NCBI GenBank assembly: GCA_964448105.1 | Contig: CAYUVK010000002.1 | Coordinates: forward strand, 38,161 to 102,160 | Origin: CAVQBP01 sp964448105 | GTDB taxonomy: Bacteria; Bacteroidota; Ignavibacteria; Ignavibacteriales; Ignavibacteriaceae | Length of the DNA stretch: 64,000 bases | Direction of reading: 5' to 3' | In this document: piece after piece, positions 1 to 7,981 of the stretch | Position numbering within the stretch: the stretch's first letter is position 1 | Layout: each line of letters begins with the position of its first letter | The notes under the pieces: model-generated | Told to the model about the DNA's origin: nothing | What the model saw: only the letters and a program-made list of their open reading frames with translations | The model's database searches: none | Program-made: the position numbers and the translations under genes

Positions 1-32
1 TCACCATGTCGAATTAAAACTAATTTGATCAT
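1..32 (-). CDS. Phosphoglycerate mutase / histidine phosphatase family protein, N-terminus only
   Basis: The first ten codons of a gene that runs off the left edge read MIKLVLIRHG on the minus strand. The RHG tripeptide carries the phospho-accepting histidine of the histidine phosphatase superfamily, and this N-terminus is typical of 2,3-bisphosphoglycerate-dependent phosphoglycerate mutase (glycolysis, cytosol). A good ribosome binding site (AAAGGAGAAAGA, plus-strand 33-44) lies directly before the ATG, which fixes the start. nhaA lies 90 bp upstream on the same strand. With so little protein visible, another phosphatase of the superfamily cannot be excluded. Confidence 0.7.
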   Translation of the reverse strand, partial: MIKLVLIRHG

Positions 33-122
33 TCTTTCTCCTTTGTTTACGATAATATTTAAAAAATCAACCTTAAATTTAATAATAAATTTAATCTATT
101 TTTATAAACACAATTCAAGTAC

Positions 123-1472
123 TTACTTCATCACTTCTGTATTTTCAATTTCCGGATTTTTACTGATACTTAAAATAATAAAACCTATAACGCCGGTTAT
201 TAGAGATGCCAATAATATTCCTACTTTTGCAATATCTATTAATTCATTATCCACGAAAGCTAAATTTGTAATAAATAATGACATCGTAAAACCAATTCCC
301 GCAAGAATTCCTGCGCCGTATAAATTTTTCCAATTTACCCCAGCCGGTTTTGATGATAGTCCCAACTTGATAGACAACCAGGAGAACAAGAAAATTCCCA
401 GTTGTTTTCCAAGAAATAGTCCGACAATAATTCCGGCGCTTATAGAGTTTAATAGTGATTCAACAAATCCTTCTCCAAGTGAGACACCAGCGTTGGCAAA
501 TGCAAATAAAGGCATAATTAGAAATGATACCCAGGGAGCTAAGCCATGTTCAAACCTTTGAAGCGGAGTTAAAATTCTTTCACTATTCTTTTCAATTTCA
601 TGTACATAAGTTTGTCGGTCCTCATTAGTTAATACGTCCTGTCCTTCTTCGCCTACTTCATCAAAATCCTGAAGCAGTTTTTTGTTTCTTTCCAGGAATT
701 CCTTTGTGTTTATCCTTGAGGCGGAAGGAATTGTAAATGCAAGCAAAACTCCTGCTATTGTTGCATGTACTCCCGATTTTAAAAATGCCAGCCATAATCC
801 TATTCCAAGTATAGTGTATATTAAAAGATTTCTTACACCGAGCAAATTAACTGCAATTAATATTACTAAAATCCCACCAGCAATTGCAAGACTTACAAAG
901 GAAATTTCAGCCGTATAAAAAAATGCAATAACCAGCACGGCACCGATGTCATCAGCAATTGCAAGTGCAATAACAAAAATTTTTAATGCAGTAGGAACTT
1001 TTGAACCGAGAATAGCCATGATACCTATTACAAAAGCAATGTCGGTAGCCATTGGAATTCCCCACCCTGATGCACCTTCTCCACCTGCATTAAATAATAA
1101 ATAAATTCCTGCAGGGAACAACATTCCGCCCAATGCTGCAGCTACAGGCAACGAAGCTTTTTTAAATGAAGATAGTTCTCCTACTAGGAACTCCCTTTTA
1201 ATTTCCAGTCCTACAACAAAAAAGAATATTACCATTAATCCGTCATTTATCCAGTGATGCAATGAATAGTCTAAACCGGTTTCATTTATATTAAAAGAAA
1301 CCTTTGTATGCCATACATGAAAGTAGGATTCTGAAAAAGGAGAGTTTGCCCATAAAAGAGCGAGTACCGTACAAATTAATAACAATATACCTCCCGAGGC
1401 TTCGGTATGAATAAATTCCTGAAAAGGGCGGACTATTATTGAAATAGGGGGGTCGGTTTTTATTTTTTTCAT
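123..1472 (-). CDS. nhaA: Na+/H+ antiporter NhaA
   Basis: An inner-membrane antiporter that exchanges internal Na+ (or Li+) for external protons, serving pH and salt homeostasis. The 449-residue protein shows the family hallmarks: the N-terminal FIHTEASGGILLL segment, FVVGLEIKREFLVGEL, MATDIAF with Asp144 (equivalent to E. coli Asp133), and the ADDIGAV motif with Asp174-Asp175 (equivalent to Asp163/Asp164, the ion-binding pair). About a dozen membrane segments are visible. It is longer than the E. coli protein (388 aa), mainly because of a charged cytoplasmic-type loop near residues 255-300 rich in Glu, Asp and Lys. A short AAAGG site precedes the ATG. Confidence 0.95.
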   Translation of the reverse strand: MKKIKTDPPISIIVRPFQEFIHTEASGGILLLICTVLALLWANSPFSESYFHVWHTKVSFNINETGLDYSLHHWINDGLMVIFFFVVGLEIKREFLVGELSSFKKASLPVAAALGGMLFPAGIYLLFNAGGEGASGWGIPMATDIAFVIGIMAILGSKVPTALKIFVIALAIADDIGAVLVIAFFYTAEISFVSLAIAGGILVILIAVNLLGVRNLLIYTILGIGLWLAFLKSGVHATIAGVLLAFTIPSASRINTKEFLERNKKLLQDFDEVGEEGQDVLTNEDRQTYVHEIEKNSERILTPLQRFEHGLAPWVSFLIMPLFAFANAGVSLGEGFVESLLNSISAGIIVGLFLGKQLGIFLFSWLSIKLGLSSKPAGVNWKNLYGAGILAGIGFTMSLFITNLAFVDNELIDIAKVGILLASLITGVIGFIILSISKNPEIENTEVMK

Positions 1473-1634
1473 ATTTCAGCCTTTGAAATTTATTCGAATA
1501 TTTTAATATTGCATTTATCGTAAATTATTTCGGGCAGATTTTTATTTATTTCATCATATTGAAAAATAAAATACGATGAAATATATTCTTTAAATATTGA
1601 TAAAAAACAATTCTTCAAAATAAAAGGGAGTCAA

Positions 1635-1973
1635 ATGAAATATTTATCCATATTCATTTTTTTTATGTTGTCTACTTTTATTACCGCTCAAAATAAAATT
1701 GATGAGGAAATTAATTCTGCATATCTAAATGCAAAGAAAGGAATTTATTGGGCTTTGTCAAATATTCCTGAACAAAAGAATAGGCTGAATAATGATCTTA
1801 TTGCCGATGACAAATTATATTGCAATGTTAAATTGGATAAAAAAGTAAACGGAGTAAAAATCGAATCAACAGGATTTTTTAATTCTAACCAGGTTATAGT
1901 AATTATTTACAAATCATATGATAGTCTGATTGAGGAAGGATTTATAGAAAAGAAGAAGAACGAAACAAAATGA
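1635..1973 (+). CDS. Small exported protein of unknown function
   Basis: A 112-residue protein with a clear N-terminal signal peptide (hydrophobic core about residues 4-17, likely cleavage after Thr-Ala near residue 18). The mature part is hydrophilic and Lys-rich with two Tyr/Trp-containing stretches. The start is supported by an AAAGGGAG site 7 nt before the ATG. It converges with the Rrf2 regulator, its stop codon lying only about 14 bp from that gene's end. I do not recognise the family. Periplasmic or surface location is inferred from the signal peptide alone. Confidence 0.6.
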   Translation: MKYLSIFIFFMLSTFITAQNKIDEEINSAYLNAKKGIYWALSNIPEQKNRLNNDLIADDKLYCNVKLDKKVNGVKIESTGFFNSNQVIVIIYKSYDSLIEEGFIEKKKNETK

Positions 1974-1987
1974 CGAAGTCAAATAAA

Positions 1988-2470
1988 CTAGTTAGTTGAA
2001 ATCTTAGGAATCTCAACTTCATCGGATAAATTAATTGCAATAGTTCTTACTTCTTCTTCACTTCCTAAAAGATTTTGTAGAGTAGTTTTGCTTAATACTC
2101 CATCCAGCAAATTTTGAATTATGCTCCAGAGGGAACGGATGGAACAATCAATTGTATGAGTACAAATAGTTTCAATTCCACTATGATTTTCACAAAAACC
2201 GGATTCAAAAAGCTTGCCTCCTAAAACGGCCATTACTTCTCCGATAATTATTTCATTTGCCCTCCGGGCTAATTTATAACCGCCAGTTTGTCCGCGTGAA
2301 CTCTCAACAAAACCACCTAATCTTAAAATTCTTAAAATCTTTCCAACGTGTGCTTCCGACAATCCTTCCAGCTGGCTTATTTCTGGAATAGTGAGACCAT
2401 TTGGAGAATTGGATTTGCCGATCCTTATCAAGCATCTTAAACCATACTCTTCCTGTGAGCTGAATTTCAT
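1988..2470 (-). CDS. Rrf2-family Fe-S responsive transcriptional regulator (IscR/SufR-like)
   Basis: A 160-residue winged-helix regulator. The N-terminal MKFSSQEEYGLRCLIRI and the recognition region near residues 28-70 (LSEAHVGKILRILRLGGFVES, then a GQTGGY wing) are typical of Rrf2 proteins. Cys93, Cys103 and Cys109 fall where IscR has its three [2Fe-2S]-binding cysteines. It is the last gene of the minus-strand run that begins with sufB, so it very likely senses Fe-S status and controls the suf operon, as IscR and SufR do in other bacteria. The spacing of the first two cysteines (9 residues between) is longer than in E. coli IscR (5), so ligand geometry may differ. Confidence 0.85.
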   Translation of the reverse strand: MKFSSQEEYGLRCLIRIGKSNSPNGLTIPEISQLEGLSEAHVGKILRILRLGGFVESSRGQTGGYKLARRANEIIIGEVMAVLGGKLFESGFCENHSGIETICTHTIDCSIRSLWSIIQNLLDGVLSKTTLQNLLGSEEEVRTIAINLSDEVEIPKISTN

Positions 2471-2492
2471 TTTGTTTTACTTTTTATTAAAA

Positions 2493-2867
2493 TTATTTTT
2501 TTGAATGAATAGCAATCCGGTTGCCTTCAGTATCCAAAAACATACCCATATATCCAATATCTTCACTTATTATTTTTTTCTGTATTAAGATTTTTCCACC
2601 TGCAGATTCAACATTTTCCAATTCATTTTTTAAATCACCTGATGGTGAACTAAAATAAATGAGAATGCCGTCCTGTGAAGGTTTATAAAATTTCTCATCA
2701 TACACTAATAAACTGGGCGCACTTGGTTTATCGGCAAATGGAAACCACGCCATATCGGAACCATCAAATTTATGTCTTCCAAGATTAAATCCGAAAACCG
2801 TTTCATAAAATTTTATAGCCTGTTTCATATTGGCAACGTGGATTTCAAACCAGCCGACCGCGTTCAC
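2493..2867 (-). CDS. VOC (glyoxalase/bleomycin resistance) family protein
   Basis: A 124-residue protein with the vicinal oxygen chelate fold signature: an N-terminal FEIHVANMKQAIKFYETVFGF segment and a C-terminal FLDTEGNRIAIH segment, giving the usual paired beta-alpha-beta-beta-beta modules. Members bind a metal ion and act as dioxygenases, isomerases or resistance proteins; the substrate cannot be told from sequence. It lies between the bacilliredoxin and the Rrf2 gene on the same strand, 22 bp upstream of the regulator, so it is probably co-transcribed with that gene. Its link to Fe-S metabolism is positional only. Confidence 0.8.
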   Translation of the reverse strand: MNAVGWFEIHVANMKQAIKFYETVFGFNLGRHKFDGSDMAWFPFADKPSAPSLLVYDEKFYKPSQDGILIYFSSPSGDLKNELENVESAGGKILIQKKIISEDIGYMGMFLDTEGNRIAIHSKK

Positions 2868-2894
2868 ATTTAATTCAATTCTTTTTATCTCTCA

Positions 2895-2923
2895 GCAGGG
2901 AATGCATAATATACGTTCCCTGC
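2895..2923. terminator. Hairpin between bacilliredoxin and VOC genes
   Basis: Perfect 8-bp arms GCAGGGAA (2895-2902) and TTCCCTGC (2916-2923) enclose a 13-nt loop. A T-rich stretch follows on the plus-strand side only. On the minus strand, where the genes lie, the hairpin lacks a T run, so it may act as an mRNA 3'-end stabiliser or a processing boundary separating sufBCDSUT-brx from the VOC-rrf2 pair rather than as a classical terminator. Confidence 0.4.
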
Positions 2924-2927
2924 ATTT

Positions 2928-3467
2928 TTAATTTTTATCTGAAAACAGCGGAATTTTTGATCCGCAAGCTTTAGCATACATTACTTTAGCAAAATTTTCA
3001 GGACTAATTGAAGGACCTTTTCTTGAGCAATATTCACTGAAAACACATTTTAATTCATTAGCAATTGTCTCAGGACCATTCCCTTCAATATCATAGCGCT
3101 GCATAAAGTATATTAATTTTCCGTTTTTAAATAAACCGACGCTTGGTGAAGAAGGAGGATATTCTGCAACATACTGACGAATTTTATCAACGGCATCTCT
3201 TTCCTGTCCGGCAAATCCAGTGTATAATTTATCGGGAATAATATCATTCTGTAAAGCTAGCGAAACACCCGGACGAGCAGACCCGGCTGCACAACCGCAA
3301 ACTGAATTAATCATGACTAAAATTGTTTTATCATCCTGAACATTAATAGCTTTATCAACATCTTGAGGTGTAAGCAATTCTTTAAAACCGACAGCTACTA
3401 ATTCATCTCTCATCGGTTGAACTGCTTCTTGATCATAAATCGGCGGTCGTGAAACGATATTAAACAT
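2928..3467 (-). CDS. Bacilliredoxin, BrxA/BrxB (YphP/YqiW) family
   Basis: A 179-residue thioredoxin-fold protein. Its active site Cys57-Gly58-Cys59 lies in INSVCGCAAGSARPG, the CGC motif of the bacilliredoxins that remove bacillithiol from oxidised protein thiols. The family is usually about 145 residues, so this one has a C-terminal extension of roughly 30 residues ending in KACGSKIPLFSDKN, with an extra Cys. The gene follows sufT in the suf operon after a 122-bp gap. A thiol-repair enzyme beside Fe-S assembly fits protection of SufS, SufU and substrate cysteines from oxidation, but whether this organism makes bacillithiol is not shown here. Confidence 0.9.
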   Translation of the reverse strand: MFNIVSRPPIYDQEAVQPMRDELVAVGFKELLTPQDVDKAINVQDDKTILVMINSVCGCAAGSARPGVSLALQNDIIPDKLYTGFAGQERDAVDKIRQYVAEYPPSSPSVGLFKNGKLIYFMQRYDIEGNGPETIANELKCVFSEYCSRKGPSISPENFAKVMYAKACGSKIPLFSDKN

Positions 3468-3531
3468 ATGTTACTCCTTACTTATTATATATCATTTATT
3501 ATTTTTATAATCATTTAATCATTTCTACTGA

Positions 3532-3578
3532 AAGTTCAAGTTCATGTGTAAGTTCAAGAAAACCACTTGAACCTACTT
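3532..3578. repeat. Short direct and inverted repeats in the brx-sufT gap
   Basis: AAGTTCAAG occurs twice (3532-3540 and 3550-3558), followed by an approximately inverted copy, CTTGAACCTACTT (3566-3578). The block could fold into alternative hairpins in the suf transcript. It fills most of the 122-bp gap between two genes that are otherwise in a compact operon. Confidence 0.4.
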
Positions 3579-3589
3579 TTAAACTTTTA

Positions 3590-3922
3590 TTACATAAATC
3601 CCAATTCTAATTTTGCCACTTCGGACATCATGTCTTTATCCCATGGAGGATTCCAGACTAATTCAATATTTACATCATCAACTTCGGGAATAGTTTTTAT
3701 TTTACTTTCAACTTCCGGGGGTAAAGAACCGGCAACAGGACAAGCAGGTGACGTTAATGTCATTTTAACATTTACGTCTGCACCGCTGTTTTTGGAATTA
3801 CTTATTCTAATTTCGTAAATCAATCCTAATTCGAATATATCTACAGGTATTTCCGGATCATAACAGGTTTTTAATACCTGAATTACTTTTTCTTCGAGCT
3901 CTTGTTTATTTATTTCAGACAT
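3590..3922 (-). CDS. sufT: SUF system protein SufT (MIP18/DUF59 family)
   Basis: A 110-residue protein of the MIP18/DUF59 family. It has the family motifs YDPEIPVDIFELGLIY (residues 21-36) and MTLTSPACPVAG with the conserved Cys61, and ends in a WNPPWDKDMMSEVAK segment. SufT proteins help mature Fe-S proteins, especially under high Fe-S demand, and act in the cytosol with the SUF machinery. The gene starts 3 bp after the sufU stop codon, so translation is probably coupled. No ATPase domain is present, which separates it from the Mrp/ApbC carriers that share the N-terminal domain. Confidence 0.9.
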   Translation of the reverse strand: MSEINKQELEEKVIQVLKTCYDPEIPVDIFELGLIYEIRISNSKNSGADVNVKMTLTSPACPVAGSLPPEVESKIKTIPEVDDVNIELVWNPPWDKDMMSEVAKLELGFM

Positions 3923-3925
3923 AAA

Positions 3926-4387
3926 TTACTCTGTAGTTACATTTTTATTTTCATCTTCATTTACAGCCGACATCATTGTATGCCATGCCAGGCTTGCACA
4001 TTTCACTCTAACAGGAAACTCACGAACGCCCGCAAATACGGCTAATTTTCCAAGTTCATCCAAATCAAAATTATCATCTAATTTTCCGGTAATTAAATTG
4101 TGAAACTTATTAAATAATTCCTCAGCTTCATGAACGGTTTTTCCTTTTACAATTGAACTCATTAATGAAGCAGAAGCTTTTGAAATAGCACAGCCGGATC
4201 CTTGAAATGAAATATCTTTAATTAAATTATTTTCAACAATTAAATAAATATTTATTCTATCTCCGCATAAAGGATTATATCCTTCTGCACTTTTATTTGC
4301 ATCTTCAATCTTTCTAAAGTTTCTCGGGCTCTTATTATGATCTAAAATCACCTGCTGATAAAGTTCTCTTAATTCGGAATTAATCAC
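3926..4387 (-). CDS. sufU: SUF system sulfur-transfer/scaffold protein SufU
   Basis: A 153-residue IscU-fold protein of the zinc-binding SufU type. The three cysteines and the aspartate of the metal site are present: Cys41 and Asp43 in NPLCGDRI, Cys66 in GSGCAISKASASLM and Cys130 in RVKCASLAWHTM. SufU accepts persulfide sulfur from SufS and passes it to SufBCD. The start codon overlaps the sufS stop by 4 bp, so the pair is translationally coupled. sufE is absent, as expected where SufU replaces SufE. Confidence 0.95.
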   Translation of the reverse strand: MINSELRELYQQVILDHNKSPRNFRKIEDANKSAEGYNPLCGDRINIYLIVENNLIKDISFQGSGCAISKASASLMSSIVKGKTVHEAEELFNKFHNLITGKLDDNFDLDELGKLAVFAGVREFPVRVKCASLAWHTMMSAVNEDENKNVTTE

Positions 4388-5634
4388 TTAAAAACCTCTG
4401 CAATTTTTTTCAATCCGTTTGTTAGAATATCAATTTCATATTTTGTATTGTACATTGCGAAAGACGCTCTAGTTGTAGCAGGAATATTATACCTGTCCAT
4501 TACCGGCTGGGTACAATGATGTCCCGTTCTTACAGCTACACCTTCAAAATCCAAAAATGTTCCGATATCGTGCGGATGAATATTATCAAATACAAAAGAG
4601 AGAACAGCGCTTTTTTCTGTTGCATTTCCAATTATTTTTAATCCTTCTACTCGAGATAATGATTTAGTTGCATAATCTAAAAGTTCTCTTTCGTGTTTAG
4701 ATATTATTTCCAGTCCAATATTTGAGATATAATCTAATGCAGTTCCTAACCCAACAGCACCTGCAATATTGGAAGTGCCTGCTTCAAATTTAAAAGGGAG
4801 TTCATTATAAGTTGATTTTTCAAAAGTCACTTTTGAGATCATATCTCCGCCGCCCATAAAAGGAGGCATCCTGTCTAATAAATTTTCTTTTCCATATAAA
4901 ACTCCAATTCCAGTCGGACCGTAAATTTTGTGGCCGGAAAATGCTAGGAAATCACAATCTAATTCCCGAACATTTACAGGTAAATGATTTACTGCCTGCG
5001 CAGCATCAATTAAAACAGGGATATTATATTTATGCGCTGTTTCAATAATTTGTTTTACAGGATTAACTGTTCCTAATGAATTGGAAACATACACAACAGA
5101 AACAATTTTTGTTTTTTCGGAAATTAACTTTTCAAATTCTTCAACATTTATTTCACCTTCATCAGTTATAGGAATAACTTTTATTACAGCTTTTTTTTCA
5201 GCGGCAATTAATTGCCAGGGAACAATGTTAGAATGATGCTCCATACCGGAAATGATAATTTCATCACCATTATTTAAATTGTTCCTTCCAAAAGAATTAG
5301 CAACAAGGTTTATAGATTCGGTTGCTCCCCGTGTGAAAACTATTTCCTTTTCACTCGAAGCATTTATAAAATTCTTAACCTTAGTCCGTGCATTTTCAAA
5401 AGCATCTGTTGCTGTTACGCTTAAATAATGAACTCCTCTATGTATATTGGAATTTATTGTGGAATAGTATTTAACAATACTGTCAATAACTGCTTGAGGT
5501 TTTTGAGTGGTTGCAGCATTGTCAAGATAGCATAAAGGTTTCCCGTGAACTAATTCTTTAAGAATAGGAAAATCCTTTCTTATCTTTTCAACATCAAAAG
5601 ATACTTTTTCAATATGAGGAGTTTCTACTTTCAT
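4384..5634 (-). CDS. sufS: Cysteine desulfurase SufS
   Basis: A 416-residue PLP-dependent group II cysteine desulfurase that takes sulfur from L-cysteine for Fe-S cluster assembly. Visible hallmarks are the N-terminal YLDNAATTQKP, the H-H pair in SGMEHHSN (residues 129-136), Lys236 in FSGHKIYGPTG (Schiff-base lysine) and Cys374 in RTGHHCTQP (persulfide-carrying cysteine). The length matches SufS. Upstream is a 98-bp gap containing an interspersed palindromic repeat; downstream the gene overlaps sufU by 4 bp. Confidence 0.96.
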   Translation of the reverse strand: MKVETPHIEKVSFDVEKIRKDFPILKELVHGKPLCYLDNAATTQKPQAVIDSIVKYYSTINSNIHRGVHYLSVTATDAFENARTKVKNFINASSEKEIVFTRGATESINLVANSFGRNNLNNGDEIIISGMEHHSNIVPWQLIAAEKKAVIKVIPITDEGEINVEEFEKLISEKTKIVSVVYVSNSLGTVNPVKQIIETAHKYNIPVLIDAAQAVNHLPVNVRELDCDFLAFSGHKIYGPTGIGVLYGKENLLDRMPPFMGGGDMISKVTFEKSTYNELPFKFEAGTSNIAGAVGLGTALDYISNIGLEIISKHERELLDYATKSLSRVEGLKIIGNATEKSAVLSFVFDNIHPHDIGTFLDFEGVAVRTGHHCTQPVMDRYNIPATTRASFAMYNTKYEIDILTNGLKKIAEVFK

Positions 5635-5658
5635 TTTCTTTATTCATTTATGATTACT

Positions 5659-5726
5659 GATGCTTGATACTCGATTTTGGATGCTTGATACTTGATACAT
5701 ATCGAGCATCAAGAATCCAGCATCGA
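5659..5726. repeat. Interspersed palindromic repeat between sufD and sufS
   Basis: GATGCTTGATAC occurs twice (5659-5670 and 5680-5691) and is followed by a partly inverse-complementary arm containing GAGCATCAAG and CCAGCATCGAG (5704-5726). The whole can fold as a long imperfect hairpin. It fills nearly all of the 98-bp intergenic space and looks like a mobile REP-like element rather than a promoter. Confidence 0.55.
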
Positions 5727-5732
5727 GAATCT

Positions 5733-7055
5733 TTAGCTATTAAATCTTTTATTTAAAATTTCTTCGAGATAATTTCTTACTTCATTAATTTTTATCGATT
5801 TTATGACATCGCTTGCAAATGCGCGGATTAAAATTGTGCGAGCTGTTTCTTCACCTATGCCTCTTGATTTCAAATAGAACATTGCCTCCGAATCGAGCTG
5901 TCCTATAGTTGCACCATGTGAACATTTAACATCGTCGGCAAAAATTTCAAGCTGAGGTTTTGTATTTATCAAAGCGCTGTCGGATAAAATGATATTATTA
6001 TTTTCCTGGAATGCATTTGTCTTTTGTGCATCTTTTCTAACCATTACTTTACCGTTAAAAACACCTCTCGATTTATCATCAAGGATTCCTTTGTAATGCT
6101 CGTGGCTGTTACAGTGAGGTTTTGCATGATCAATCATTGAATGAATATCAAACAATTGTGTTCCGGTTGTTAAGAACAATCCATTCAATATACATTCACC
6201 GCCTTCATTATTAAATCGGGTATTGAAATCATTGCGGGAAATATCACCGCCGGTAGAAATCAAATGTGAAGTGAAATTACTATTTCTTTCCTGGTCAACT
6301 TCCATTCGAGCGATATGAAAAGCATTTTTACTTTCTTCCTGAAGCTTTATATGATCAACAATTGCATTTTCATCAGCAACTACTTCAGTAACAGTGTTAG
6401 TAAAATAAGTGCAGTCTTCAAATGAAGTATAATGTTCTATAATAGTTGCCTGTGAATTTTTGCCTGCAACAAATAAATTTCTCGGCTGAATCAGAAGTTT
6501 TTCTTCTTTACAATCGGAGAGAAAAAGGACGTGAATCGGATGCTCAATTATTTTCCCGTCAGGAATGTAAACAAACACGCCATCTTTTATAAATGCGGTG
6601 CTTAACGCAGTGAATATATGATTTTTATAATCTGCATATTGACCAAAATGTTTTTTTACTATTGAAGAATGATTGCTGATTGCAGATGCAATATTACTTA
6701 CTATAACATCTTTGGGTAAATCCTGAATATTAGAAAGTTCTTCGGAATAATGACCATTGATAAATACAAGCAGACTATGCTCCATCTTATCAAACAAAAA
6801 CTTTTGGATTTTTTCCGGCTGAATAGGAGCAATTTTTTTCTTAGGATCAACAGGCTTGAAATTATATTTAAGAAGGGGATCAATATTCGTGTATTTCCAA
6901 TCTTCATCTTTTAAAGAAGGGAATTTCAAATCCGAGAAATATGAAATAGCATCTCTTCTTAAAGAATGGATAGTGTTTGAATCACCATTCAAGTTTCTTT
7001 CAAGATGCTCAAACTTTTGTATATACCAATTTTTTAAATCTAAAATTTTATCCAT
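5733..7055 (-). CDS. sufD: Fe-S cluster assembly protein SufD
   Basis: A 440-residue SufB/SufD-family protein. SufD pairs with SufB and the ATPase SufC in the SufBC2D scaffold. The C-terminal core is typical: HCNSHEHYKGILDDKSRGVFNGKV, then NTKPQLEIFADDVKCSHGATIGQLD, then the terminal helix ESRGIGEETARTIL-like segment. The N-terminal 100 residues are the variable helical part, with the DEDWKYTNIDPL motif common in SufD. The beta-helix core lies between. It is followed by sufS and preceded by sufC after a 95-bp gap that holds two small palindromes. Confidence 0.93.
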   Translation of the reverse strand: MDKILDLKNWYIQKFEHLERNLNGDSNTIHSLRRDAISYFSDLKFPSLKDEDWKYTNIDPLLKYNFKPVDPKKKIAPIQPEKIQKFLFDKMEHSLLVFINGHYSEELSNIQDLPKDVIVSNIASAISNHSSIVKKHFGQYADYKNHIFTALSTAFIKDGVFVYIPDGKIIEHPIHVLFLSDCKEEKLLIQPRNLFVAGKNSQATIIEHYTSFEDCTYFTNTVTEVVADENAIVDHIKLQEESKNAFHIARMEVDQERNSNFTSHLISTGGDISRNDFNTRFNNEGGECILNGLFLTTGTQLFDIHSMIDHAKPHCNSHEHYKGILDDKSRGVFNGKVMVRKDAQKTNAFQENNNIILSDSALINTKPQLEIFADDVKCSHGATIGQLDSEAMFYLKSRGIGEETARTILIRAFASDVIKSIKINEVRNYLEEILNKRFNS

Positions 7056-7080
7056 ATTTTTTAAATCTCCAATTAAGATT

Positions 7081-7110
7081 TCCGCCGGAGGCGGATCAGC
7101 CTCTGGCTGA
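7081..7110. repeat. Two adjacent GC-rich palindromes between sufC and sufD
   Basis: TCCGCCGGAGGCGGA (7081-7095) and TCAGCCTCTGGCTGA (7096-7110) abut exactly. Each is a palindrome with 6-bp arms and both follow the scheme TCxGCC...GGCxGA. They stand out by GC content from the AT-rich surroundings and are followed by a purine-rich low-complexity run (AAGAGTAAGATTACGATTA). The form suggests an interspersed repeat family; only these copies were noticed in the window. Confidence 0.6.
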
Positions 7111-7150
7111 AAGAGTAAGATTACGATTATGATTAAGAATTAAACTTAAG

Positions 7151-7918
7151 CTAACCCTGTTCAACAACTTCGTCAATATGATCTTTTACCCAATCATAAC
7201 CTTTATCTTCTAATTCAAGTGCAAGTTCTTTTCCGCCCGATTTAATTATTTTGCCTTTATAAAGGACATGTACAAAATCGGGTATTATATAATTAAGCAG
7301 CCTTTGATAATGTGTAACAACAATTGTAGAACTTTCACTATTTTTTAATTTGTTTACACCATTTGCAACAATTCTTAATGCATCAATGTCAAGACCTGAA
7401 TCAGTTTCATCAAGAATAGCTAACTTCGGTTCCAGCACGGCCATCTGAAATATTTCATTTCTCTTTTTTTCGCCGCCTGAAAATCCTTCATTAACGGAAC
7501 GACTAAGTAAAGTTTTATCTAATTCAACAAGCTGCATTCTTTTCTTTATAAGAGAAAGAAATTCCATTGCATCTAATTCTTCTTCACCGCGGTATTTTCT
7601 AATTTCATTTAAAGCAGTTTTAAGGAGATTAGTATTGCTCACTCCCGGTATTTCTACAGGATATTGAAAAGCGAGGAAAATACCTGCACGTGCTCTATCT
7701 TCAGGTTTCATTTCCAAAAGATTTTGTCCTTGATATAAAACTTCTCCTTCTGTTACTTCATACTCTTCTCTTCCTGCTAACACTTGAGCAAGAGTACTTT
7801 TACCTGAGCCATTCGGTCCCATTATTGCGTGCACTTCACCTTTGTTTATTTTAAGGTTTATTCCTTTTAATATTTCTTTACCTTCTATATTCGCATGAAG
7901 ATTTTTAATTTCTAACAT
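7151..7918 (-). CDS. sufC: Fe-S cluster assembly ATPase SufC
   Basis: A 255-residue ABC-type ATPase that drives conformational change in the SufBC2D scaffold. Walker A is GPNGSGKST (residues 34-42), the ABC signature is FSGGEKKR (146-153) and Walker B ends in LAILDE (167-171) followed by TDSGLDIDAL, the D-loop version specific to SufC. The family motif AFQYPVEIPGVSN is at residues 83-95. It lies between sufB and sufD as usual. Confidence 0.97.
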   Translation of the reverse strand: MLEIKNLHANIEGKEILKGINLKINKGEVHAIMGPNGSGKSTLAQVLAGREEYEVTEGEVLYQGQNLLEMKPEDRARAGIFLAFQYPVEIPGVSNTNLLKTALNEIRKYRGEEELDAMEFLSLIKKRMQLVELDKTLLSRSVNEGFSGGEKKRNEIFQMAVLEPKLAILDETDSGLDIDALRIVANGVNKLKNSESSTIVVTHYQRLLNYIIPDFVHVLYKGKIIKSGGKELALELEDKGYDWVKDHIDEVVEQG

Positions 7919-7981
7919 TTTTTTCCCTTTATTAAAAAACTATTATTAAAGTTGAGATTATATTCTGATGATTGGATGAAA

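Noticed and set aside
25..561. Long open frame on the plus strand opposite nhaA
   Set aside because: It is antisense to well-conserved NhaA codons, lacks a ribosome site and resembles no protein; an overlap artefact.
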